From positions 1,782,501 to 1,846,500 of the forward strand of contig NC_092669.1 in assembly GCF_032118995.1 (NCBI RefSeq): 64,000 bases of DNA. Reading direction: 5' to 3'. The DNA comes from Asterias amurensis. Its lineage: Eukaryota > Echinodermata > Asteroidea > Forcipulatida > Asteriidae. A program made the position numbers and the translations under genes. Shown one piece after another: positions 1 through 10,700 of this stretch. Within the stretch, counting starts at the first letter, position 1, and every line of letters starts with the position of its first letter. A model generated the notes under the pieces. It ran no database searches. It was not told where the DNA came from and worked only from the letters and a program-made list of their open reading frames with translations.

Positions 1-64
1 ATTCCCAAGTCTATCCCCCAAATAGTTAATTTTAAAAAGTACATGTATGTTAGCAATAACTTAC

Positions 65-113
65 CATTTATAACAGCAACGAAGAAGATGACAAGCACAG
101 TTTTTGGATTCAT
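65..113 (-). CDS. Possible first coding exon of a secreted or membrane protein (partial)
   Basis: On the minus strand an ATG opens the peptide MNPKTVLVIFFVAVIN, which looks like the start of a signal peptide: one Lys, then a hydrophobic run. It runs straight into a good 5' splice site (G|GTAAGTT) in phase 1. The rest of the gene would lie left of the window, so no family can be named. A start plus hydrophobic core plus consensus donor is suggestive, but 49 bases is little evidence. Bases 114-451 hold nothing else I recognise. Confidence 0.3.
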
Positions 114-451
114 ATTTGACTTTGGTAAGAGCTAGATGAGCTGAGGAAAGTTATACTGAACACAACAAGGAAGTATGAAAATAAATGCTTTATGGATTTA
201 CTCGTATTTTTTAAGACTGCGTTAAAGGGATGATTGATAGAGAAAGAAAATTAGTCTTGTAAGTCAGATTTCATAAAATAATATTAAAGGCAATTTTGTA
301 GTGCGTCATATTATTTTATATATTTTTTTACTCCTGGCTCGTATGAAAAAAAGACTCTGCTGATGACGGTACTTAAAAGCAAAGGCTGAACAATATTGCA
401 AGTGAGATTTTTCAAGTTAATTTTGAAATTGGAGCAAGTGTCTATTAGTCT

Positions 452-692
452 GGGCCCAATTTCATAGGGCTGCTAAGCACACAAATTTGCTTAGCATGAA
501 TCTCTTCCTTGATAAAAACAGGATTACCAGCCAAATTTCCACGTGATTTTCAGGATAAGCAATCAGCAGCTGAGTACCAGTGACAAGCAATATGCAACAA
601 ATGGAAATTTTGCTGGTAATCCTGTTTTTTTCAAGGAATAAATTTCATGCAAAGCAAATTTTTGTGCTTAGCAGCTCTATGAAATTGAGCCC
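452..692. mobile_element. Foldback MITE, GGGCCCAATTTCAT family (type A1)
   Basis: The ends GGGCCCAATTTCATAGGGCT and its inverted partner (AGCTCTATGAAATTGAGCCC) close an element of about 240 bp in which the two arms pair along most of their length. It has no coding capacity. Near-identical copies lie at 7949, 8575 and 20522. No clear target duplication is visible. Confidence 0.75.
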
Positions 693-3392
693 TGAGATTC
701 AGTGGAAGAGCATTTCATAATGATGACATAGATGTCCTAATTATGACTTATCATGACCGATTGGCATTAATAGATGACCCAAAACTATAAGATTAAGTCA
801 TAAATATAAGAAAACAGTGTCATTGTTTTATCACACTGTCCCTTTAATGCTTCTGCACAACAATGAAAGTAAAACAGAGCAGTCAGAGGAATGAAAGTGG
901 CGTGACACTATAGAAAAAACACAATATCAATTGGTCCTCGAAAATAAAAGTAGGAATTTTGTATCGAGTACAACAAGGGCCGACTGACATGAAGGCCTAC
1001 ATTGTGGTGTAGGCTCTAATAATTAAACTAGGGTGAGGGTCATTACTGCCGAAAAAGTCTGAAACTTGGCTACAAGTTCAAAGGCATGTTGAAATGATGG
1101 CATTTCTACTGTTTGTTGGTAACCGCTGATGGGGTTACAGATTCCAAGGAGCTTTTGGAAACAGTATCCAAAGCACTAGAGAAGTAGACCAATGAGCAGG
1201 ATTTCTTTATTTGTGGGGGAAAAAACATTGTCTGATTTTCTTCACCAGGCTGACATAAAAAGTCTGATTTCAGCCAAAAGTCTGAACAATCCCATCCCCG
1301 TTTTCACAATTTCGTCCATGGGCAAATCATCGGAAAACAAACATAGGTATAGGAAGAATTTTATGCCTGAGAAACCTAACTTTGAACCCGAATTTTGTTT
1401 TGAAGGGGGGGGGGGGGGATACACTGAAATCAAATTACTGTTTTGTAACTCTGATATAAAAACAAAGTTGCTACTTTAAGAAGACATGATGTTGTGTTTT
1501 CTCTTTTATACTTTCTCTTTTTAATAAATTCAAATAAAGATAATGAATGACATAATCAAAATAAATATAAATAAAACAAAATTAACAAATATATCCATGA
1601 ATGAATGAATGAATGAATAAAACAAATCTTAACGAAATGAATAAGCTTGTAGATATAGAGATAAATAAATAAAATTAAATGCACAAAATAAATAAATTAA
1701 AAATAGTAAATAAAACTAAGAGTAATAAGCAGATAAATAGTTAGAATAAAATAATCACTGACAACCTCTGTGTTTTATAACCCACAGAATGTTTTAGACT
1801 AAAAACAAGTTAAACAAACAACAGACAAACAAACGAAAATTCCCATACAAATTATTTTAAGAAAATGATGTCAAAAATGTGTCTGTTTGTTTTTTAAACG
1901 GCAGCTTTTAGGCATAAAAACCTATTAAAATGACCAAGGCCTTATTTCACTAAAAGAGCTGCCAAACAAATCTGCTAACCCAGAATCGTCAACTGCACCA
2001 AGACAGCCTACATAATGATCAATAATCTATGTTCTGTTTTTCAAATTTGTAAATATTTTAATAAAACTTGGTTAAAAATAAATGTCTGCCCAAAACATTA
2101 CTAACATTTTACGAGTGAGATACAGGTAATAGAATAATACCCATTGTATTGGTCGCCATCATGACTAGGTCAAACATTGGAAACAATGGAGACATGCTTG
2201 CGCAAATCTCTGCCATAGGTCTTGATTTATTCTCAGTGGAATGCGCTGTTTGACCATGTGAGGGGACATCCAATGCACAGGGTCTTTTTAAAGACAATGA
2301 TCAATTGATGTAGGTTTATGTCTTTGCCCTTTTTTAATTAAAAACACTAAGGTCTGTTCTTTATGGATGGAGGCAGCATGCCCCATCTTTATGCCCCTTG
2401 CCTTGGTGCCCTTTAAAATGTTTGATTTCCAGCACAGAGGTGACCTTTACTAAGTACTTTTTGCTTTTACAGCTTAATAATGCCCAGTTGCCCTACATTA
2501 CAATAGTAGCATGGTGTTATAACACCTTTTCTTCTTCTTGCTAAGCACAATTTTAAATAGGTTTAAGCTGCAACATGTATAGAGTCAAGATAAATACTTA
2601 GAAGGATGTCATACTGTTAACTTATATTTTGTACACTCTAATAATATACTCTGTTTTCCCCAATACATATATATCATCACTAAGTTATGGATGCAGTTAA
2701 ATATATAGCATAGATGGAAAGAATACCACTTTCATATAATATATTATAATTTGAAATAGTAGGCCTATCAATAATTTATATAGAATGCTTTAATATAATT
2801 ATATTTTCAAATAAATATTATATATTAGATTGGAGTTGAAAATGTCAGTATTGGTAAACATTTATTTAAACAACAGTGAAATAATTACGTTCAGCTGTGA
2901 CAATTTTTATTTAAAAAACAAAGAGCACAAACTTTCAAAGAAAAAATGAACATTACATCCTAGTATTTACAGCATCTATATTTCTTTGTAAATAATTGTA
3001 AACAATTAGCTTGAGTGTAATCACACTTAAATGGGGAGGCCATTGTCTAGTGATAAGTCTCATTTGAAAAAAGGACCACACTAAATTGTCTTCAAACTTT
3101 GAAATCAAAAAAATAAAATTGAAATAATAATCTAGGTTATTTTTCTCTCAAACACAGAATGACGTTTTGTAAAACTGTTTTTGGGAAAGGAACAACTTTG
3201 ATCAAAGTTGAAGCTAAGCTCTACACCAAGTGAACCTTTGAAAATAAAATTGTGCTTCTTACAAAATAATATCCATAACTTAGAAAACCAGACTAAACAC
3301 AAAAAGGTGAAGATGATCCTTTGGGGAGGCAACCTTATTTATTAGCCCCTTTTGCCAAAATACCATGTCACACATAAAACCACTGGTGTCCT
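693..3392. other. AT-rich intergenic DNA with simple repeats
   Basis: No exon is supported here. The stretch holds a G-run near 1406, a (GAAT)n tract near 1596-1620, long A/T-rich sequence from 1500 to 1760 and 2600-2960, and a decayed repeat fragment near 2370-2470 whose 'TGCCTTGGTGCCC' wording recurs across the window (for example 8540, 27160, 40980 and 54120). Confidence 0.5.
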
Positions 3393-4021
3393 GGGGCCAA
3401 TTTCGAAGAGCTGCTTAAGCAAAGAATTTGCTTAAAGGAACACGTTGCCTTGGATCGGTCGAGTTGGTCTTTGAAAAGCGTTTGTAACCGCTTTTTATAA
3501 AATGCATATGGGTAGAAAGGTGTTGTAAAAGTAGAATACAATGATCCACACAAACATACTTCGAAATTGCGTGGTTTTCCTTTTACCTCGTCGACTAACA
3601 CGTCGGCCATTTATGGGGGTCAAAATTTTGACTCCCATAAATGACCGACCATGTTAGTTCGCACAGTAGAAGGAAAACCACGCAATTTCGAGGCAAACTT
3701 GTGTGGATCATTGTATTCTACTTTTTAAACATCTTTCTAACCATATGCATTTTATAAAAAACGGTTACAAACGCTTTTGTTTTGACCAACTCGTCCGATC
3801 CAAGGCAACGTGTTCCTTTAAGCACGAAAATAGCTCGCTTATTTTACACATGCTACTCGCCAAAATGTTATGCTATATACATTGCTTGTGACTGGTATTT
3901 AGCTGTTGTTCACTTAGCATAACAATGAGTGGAGTCTTGGCCGGTAATCTGATTTAACTAAGCAAGGATTTATTTGCTTAAGCAACATTTTCTGCTTAAG
4001 CAGCTCTGTGAAATTGGGCCC
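3393..4021. mobile_element. Foldback MITE type A2, split by a second MITE
   Basis: Ends GGGGCCAATTTCGAAGAGCT and AGCTCTGTGAAATTGGGCCC mark a copy of the family also seen whole at 6613 and 54211. Its left arm is opened at a TTAA by the 382-bp element at 3436. Without that insert the copy would be about 240 bp like its relatives. A further decayed arm of the same family follows at 4022-4102. Confidence 0.75.
3436..3817. mobile_element. TTAA-flanked foldback MITE (family B), nested
   Basis: The element opens AGGAACACGTTGCC and closes GGCAACGTGTTCCT, with TTAA at 3432-3435 and 3818-3821. The arms pair over nearly the whole length around a centre near 3625. TTAA duplication is the hallmark of piggyBac-type transposition. 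A copy of identical length, in the opposite orientation, lies at 30026. Short reading frames inside are by-products of the palindrome. Confidence 0.85.
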
Positions 4022-4540
4022 TGCTTAGTTTTGCTAAGCAGGAAATTTCTTTAGCACATTAAAAAATAAATAAAAAATAAGCAGCTTTATGAAACTGGCC
4101 CCTGTCTTTGAGTCTCTTTAAACTGTTCCCATTGGATCGTTTTCAAATGGTGGACACTAATGGAATGCACTTTTTATGTTGGGGGTTTACAGACAAGTTT
4201 GCTCAAACCTAAAATACTATCATAATTGTTAGCGATTCACCCTGTTTTAAATTTGGACACAGTTTTTAAATTTTCACATCCTTCCCAAATCCCCAAATTC
4301 CAGTGACTCATCCTTGCTTTTTGCACACAAAAAATAAAATAATAATAATAATACGTTTTCATATATCGCTTCACAAAAAGGCTAAAAAAATGTGTATTAA
4401 AATGCTCTAAGATGACTTACACCAGCATAAAAAGGTACAAAGGAATAAATACATAATAAATTTAAAATTTAAAAACAATAAAATGGCCTGTCCTCTTCAA
4501 AGAAGAAGTTCCAGATTTGCATCGGGGGATAAAGAATATT

Positions 4541-4740
4541 AGTTTAGTTTTATTTTACCCATACACCGATGTGTGTTAGACTGCTTGTTGGTATGATACT
4601 GCTCTAGAATTGCCAGGGTCGTGGGTTCGAATCCCACTCGAGTAATAACATGCCTGTGATACATTTGTTCCACAGGACTCGGGAAAGTACTGATTCAGTG
4701 CAATTACACATCGCGAATGGGTAAAACTCTAAATTAAGTT
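4541..4740 (+). mobile_element. tRNA-derived SINE (family 1)
   Basis: A tRNA-like head carries the pol III B-box GGTTCGAATCC at about 4625, followed by the tail wording 'CATGCCTGTGATA' and 'CAGGACTCGGGAAAGTACTGA'. The same head and tail recur at 31548-31735, and the head alone at 7085. It does not fold as a standard tRNA with matched acceptor arms, so it is a SINE and not a tRNA gene. Confidence 0.65.
4549..4554 (-). terminator. Candidate poly(A) signal of FBXO47
   Basis: AATAAA on the minus strand, about 243 bases past the FBXO47 stop. It lies at the edge of the SINE, so the SINE may supply the signal. Transcript ends were not available to confirm it. Confidence 0.35.
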
Positions 4741-4796
4741 CCAGATTACAAAATGAAAATGCGATAACAATTCGATGTTCACTTACTCAAGTTTCC

Positions 4797-7700
4797 TTAG
4801 TAAGTTTTCAAGGAGATTCTAGGCTGCTGTTGTGACGGGGTAGTTGACCCAAAGAGCTGCAACATCAGTCCTTGCATGAAATCAGACTGTGCCATAGCAA
4901 TGTGGTGCACCTGGATCTGCATTGTTGTAACTGTGCAAGAAAAAAAATAGGCAAAATATTAAATTCTTACTTGATTTTAAAGACATTGGACACTTTCGGT
5001 AAACAGACGTATTGTCCAAAAAGGCCCACACTTCGTGTGTAACAAACCTGTGAAAATTTAGGCTCAATCGGTCATCGGAGTCGGGAGAAAAAAAAAGGGA
5101 AAACCCACCCTTGTTTCTGCACGTTTCGCCATGTCATGACATGTGTTTACTATAATCCGTAGTTCTCGATGTCTAGAATTTATAATTGTTTTAATGTTTT
5201 CTCAAAAAGTAAAGCATTTCATGGAATAATATTTCAAGTGAAGTCTTTTACCATTACCTTCTGTAAACCCTGTAAGTTATTTGTAAATCTGTAAACTTTT
5301 ATTTTTGTTTCTGTTTCGAAAGTGTATAATGGCTTTAAAGACACTGGACACGTTTGGTAATTGTCTAAGACCAGTCTTCTCACTTGGTGTATCTCAACAT
5401 ATATGCACAAAATAACATAACCCATTTGTACTCCTCGAGAGAAGCAATTATGGACTTGAGGAAGCAATTATGATTAAGTGCCTATGAAAGGGCACAAGTG
5501 GTGTGACTGACCAGGCCAGGATTCCAACCTACATTCTGTAAATTACAGAACTTGAGCCCCCTCCCTAAGAGTCCCTAGACACCTTGGCTACAACACCCCA
5601 GGCAGTCTGCTAAGCGAACTACTTTTTAAACCTACCTTCCTCACCGGGTGTGTACATGAGTGCCAGGATGAAGTCTTTATACGTCGCTGTGATGGATGCC
5701 AAGAAGGCCTTGACGTCTTGAGAGGTTCTCATCATCCGGCATAACTGCTGTACTATCTTGATGAGCCAAGACATCCTCAATCCTTCATCATATAAAACCT
5801 ACATGAGAACAAGAAAAATGAAAAAACCCAAAATATTCAAACAACCAAACACCCAATGTAATTCTAAAAAATAAGAAATGATGGCCAACGAGACATTTAT
5901 TTGAAAAGTTGCCATGATTAGTTAGTGAGTCCAGTAGGTTGTTGGCCTGGGTCTAGAGGATGGGGCCCCCTGAACCTCCTGGGTGGGTGTCTGAGGATTT
6001 GCAGACTCTCTACATCACCATTAAAACTACTTTTGGTTTTCATTGTTGTAACAAAAATGTATCTTTAAGATTGTCTTTGTTCAACACAAATGAAGTATAC
6101 ATCTCTGTACCAGTATGATATTTGGTTCTGGGGAAAAAAGTAGGAACAATTAAAACTGGAGTACAACAAGGGCTGATCCACACTGGAATCCAGAGGCTTT
6201 GAAAGAACCTCTCATAGCCCTGTTGTCGATTTCACAAAACTCTTCCTAACTTGAGACTAATCTTTGGACTTAGGAAGCATCCCAACCCTGCACTGTAGCA
6301 TGCAGACCTTAAGATTAATCCTAAGTTAGGACGAGTTACTCATCCTAACTCGAGATAAGACGATTCCTAACTCTTTGTGAAATCGACAGCTGGTCTTGGC
6401 CTTGGTGGCCCTTCAAAAGCTTCCTATATGACCATAGAGATGTTTTTAAGTCACTGTTTAATATTAGGCAAGGGGAAACTGGATTCTTGAATGAATGGTT
6501 TGTTGTCGGGATCTGTAAATTGGGTGAACAGAGGTGTTGACTTAAAATTTTTCGTAAGAATGACCTTTGGAAATTGTAAAATAGCCTTTGCCTTCAAAAG
6601 ATAAGAATTCCAGGGGCCAATTTCATAGAGCTGGTTAAGCAAAAAAAGTTGCTTAAGCACGAAAAAAGCTCGCCTATTTTACATATGTTACTGGCCAACA
6701 TTTCATGCCATATACATTGCTTGTGACTGGTATTTAGCTGTTGTTGCATAACAATTGAGTGGAGTCTTCGCCGACAATCTGATTTTATTAAGCAAGGATT
6801 TTTTTGCTTAAGCAAAATTTTGTGCTTAAGCAGCTGTATGAACTTGGGCCCAGACCTAAACATTGTATGCTTACCACAGAGAAGGCCACAATAGTGTTTC
6901 CTAGGTCGGTCATCTTCCCGTTGATGGCTTTACTCCCCAGGACTTTCAGGGTGATGGATTCACCGCACAGAATCAACAACCTAGCAATGTTCTCAATCAG
7001 CCATTCATCTGGGCAACCTGGTTAGAAAACAACATCTAGACGTTAATAGATGGAAATTTTACATCGGGGATAAACTACCTCTAGCTATCGGGTAATCGCA
7101 GTGGTCTAGGTGGCAAGACACTGCTCTAGAATTGCAAAGGTTGTGGGTTCGAAACCAATTGAACTAAAATTTTCACAGGTTTGTTATTTTGTGCATAGTG
7201 TTGAGATACACCAAGTGAGAATACTGGTCTTTGACAAATACCAAAGATTTCCAGTGTCTTTAAAAAGTCTAAACGCAGGTAAAAGTCTTAAAATCATCAT
7301 CCCTGTGCTTCGCAAAACATATTTAGTGAGCACAACTTATCCATGAGAGTATCCCACTTATTTCTGCTGAGCAGAAAGTTGTTAAGCAATATTTGCTGCC
7401 TTAAGTAGCCCTATGAAATTGAGCACTTTGTATAGTGGGTCTAACTTTTAACTGTATCATTTTCTACCTTAAAAACCACCAATTGTGGTAAATCTACTCT
7501 TACTTACCTGTCAACTCTTCCAAGACACTGATGACATCATCATCGCTCCATTCTTTGTGCATAAAGAGAGCTTTGAGTGCCATGGCGATCTCGCTCAGGG
7601 GAGCAATGGCACGATGTCGAGACTCGCCCTCACCGATGGATGGCTCTGCCATACACTCCCAGAAAATCACATCTGGAAATAAATAGTCATCTTGTCAAAT

Positions 7701-10700
7701 AGTATTATAATTTGTTTCATATATTCTTGTTGTGAAGTCAAGGACTTTCAGAAAAGCCATCTTAATTATTAGTAGCCAAGAACCGAATAGAGAGAACACA
7801 AGGAAGGATGTTTTAGTTTCTGCTTAATAACGGCTTTATGAAATTAGGCTCTGGGTCAAATTTCGTAAAGCTGCTTTGGCACACAAAGTAACTAAGCACA
7901 AACAAATGTTGCTTACAAGAATAAAGATCCAAACCGGTCAAACTACCAGGGCCTAATTTCATAGAGCTGCTAAGCACAAAAATTTGCTCAGAATGAAATT
8001 TCTTCCTTGATAAAAACAAGGTTAACAACTAAATTTTCATATGTTGCATATTTCTTGTTACTGGTATTCAGCTGTTGTTTGCATATCCTGAAAATTAGGT
8101 GGAAATTTGGTTGGTAATCTTATTTTTATCAAGGAAGAAATTTCATGTTAAGCAAATTTTTTGTGCTTAGCAGCTCTATGAAATTGGGCCCAGGCCACCA
8201 CATATATGATTTGTGACTGGTATATGCTCATTTATGGTGAGCAGAAAAGTGTTAAGCAATACTTGCAGCTTCAGCAGTGGGCAATGTGCAAGGAGGTCTG
8301 GCTTCTCTCTTAGTTTTGCTTTCAAAAAGTGAGCCAACAATTTTACTTCTTCCCTCAAACCCTCAGTTTTGCTTTGTTTCAAAGAGTCACCAACAAAACT
8401 CCAGGCCTGTATGCATCGTTTTTGAAAGGGCGAGGGCACCAAGGCATCTTCCCTTAGTAAAGAGTACCCTATTTATGAGGAAATTGTCAATTTCTACTGG
8501 AGCATTTCATGGGCACCAAGGCAATGACCAGGGGGCATGGAGGCAATCGCCTTCTTTGCCTTCGTGAAGTATCTGGGCCCAATTTCATAGAGCTGCTAAG
8601 CACACAAATTTGCTAAGCGTGAAATTTCTTCCTTGATGAAAACAGGACTACCAACCAAATTTCCATGTGATATTCAGGATAAGCAAACAACAGCTGAATA
8701 CCAGTAACAAGCAGTATGCAACGAACAGAAATTTGGTTGGTAATCCTGTCTTAATCGAAGAAGAAATTTCATGCTAAGCAAATTTTTGTGCTTAGCAGCT
8801 CTATGAAATTAGGCCCAGGCCTGAAACTCACCTGTATTTGGACATAGTGGTCCATAGAGGAGATACAGCATCCTAGCTTGGTGTACCATAGGGAAGGGTT
8901 TTAGGATGAAATTAAGCCACATGGAGAGGTCTTCCATCACCTTACACTGGTCTAGGAGAACGTGTCGGAAGAAGCGTCGGGTCTTGATCTCCACTTGGGA
9001 GTTGGAGCCTGGGTTACCTGAGAGCATCATCACTGAAGAAAAAAGAAATGTTTAACTTCTGAGATGTTTTTGTTCTTTCTTATACCACCAATCTGACATG
9101 CATATTATTCAGGGTTGATGTTGCCCTCAGCTACCACATGCAATAAAAAATCATTTTGTTGTTTGTATGTTTTTAAAGATTTCTTGATGAATTATTGTGT
9201 TTGGGTAAAAGAGCTAAGATTGCAGGACCAAATGTTAATTAATGGGAGTTTCTGGACTATACCAAAGTAAAATAACTGGTCCTGGGCAAGTGGCTCAGTG
9301 TATATTTTCAGCCCCGTTTTTTTCAGTGAGAAGGGCATTTTTTCACCAGGCCTGAAGTTTCATCTTTGAGAGGGCAAGCTAATTTACACTTTGCAAAGTG
9401 CACTGTCATTAAAAATTCTTAAGGTCTATGGAAAAGTTTGGATGAGGCGCTGATGAGACACACCTCTACGAGTGAATGAACATTTCAAAGGGCAACAAGG
9501 CACTGACTTGGGCATTGTGGCAATAGACCGATCCATTAGGCTTTGTCCACGGCGCACGTGTGAGCAAGAACACGTGAGCCCCTCCAATGCTTGCCTTTTT
9601 CAAGGCTTGCATACTTACAGATTTTATTTGTCATGCTCTGGCTTTCACTGACGGTGAGGTAAGCTCTCATACATTCCCTCTCCTCCCAGCCTCGTGTGAA
9701 CGTACTCAGGAGCTGACCGTGGCAGCTCAGAGCCTGGCAGGTGAAAATCCTATTCACTCCTTGGAGCTAAGAAATAAAATAACCAGATAATAGTTTTTAC
9801 TTTGATTTAAGCTGCTTTAAAAGCGCAAAAGAGGCTAAGCACAACAAATGATGCTTACCATAGTAAGGTTACCAGCTGAAGTATTATGTCACATGTACAA
9901 ACTGTAATTGGTATCTTGCTCATTTCTGCTGAGCAAAATATTGTTGAGCAATATTTCCTGCTTAAGAATCTCAATGCAATTTCATAGAGCTGCTTATAAG
10001 CACACAAAATAAGCTAATCACAACAAAATAATGCTACCAAGAATAAGAATACCAGCAAAAGTACCATGCCACATGTACTATACTACAATCTCAGACTGGT
10101 GCAGAAAGTGGTTTTGAAGCAATATTTTCTGCTTTAAAATAATCTTTAAGCAAGGGCCCAATTTCATAGAGCTGCTTTCAGCACAAAGGAGGCTAAGCAC
10201 AGCCAAATTATGTTTACCAGAATTAGATTAGGCCAACTACCATGCCACCGTAATGTACAATCCTGCTCATTTCTGCAGGGCAGAAATTGTTTTGCAATAT
10301 TTTCTGCTCAAGAATCTCAATGCAATGTCGTGTTTTTCTCCCACATCTCAAACTGAGATTTCTTCAATGTCTTCTCTACAAACATATCTTCAGTCCTGTG
10401 GGTTACAGAGCAAGTTACGATTTAGGATTTATTGGTTTCATACTAGAAAAATATAATTACCCGAGATACGCAGTTTTCAAGGATCCTCAGTCGTTCTCTT
10501 GTTGGATAGAGACATGTCGCCCTCTTTAGTAGTAAGCCTTTCATTAAAAGAAAAAAACAAAACATAAAAATCATGGTTTAATAGAGACAAATAATGTTTT
10601 CATTAAAGAGAGTGTGATGAAAGGGGGACAGCCGGGGTAATGGAATAATTGGGGGTTGCGACAGATATAAAGCTAAAAAGTGTTTTGGCGTTACATACGC

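Noticed and set aside
3368-3891. Open frames of 60-80 aa in the family B element
   Set aside because: They appear on both strands and in mirrored form in the 30026 copy, as expected from a long palindrome rather than a gene.
4590-4660. tRNA gene
   Set aside because: The B-box is good, but acceptor-stem pairing is absent and the same sequence with a common tail recurs elsewhere, so it is a SINE head.
8176-8567. Open frames on both strands between two A1 elements
   Set aside because: They lie in an FBXO47 intron, overlap a decayed 'GGCACCAAGGCA' repeat, and lack splice sites or a recognisable domain.
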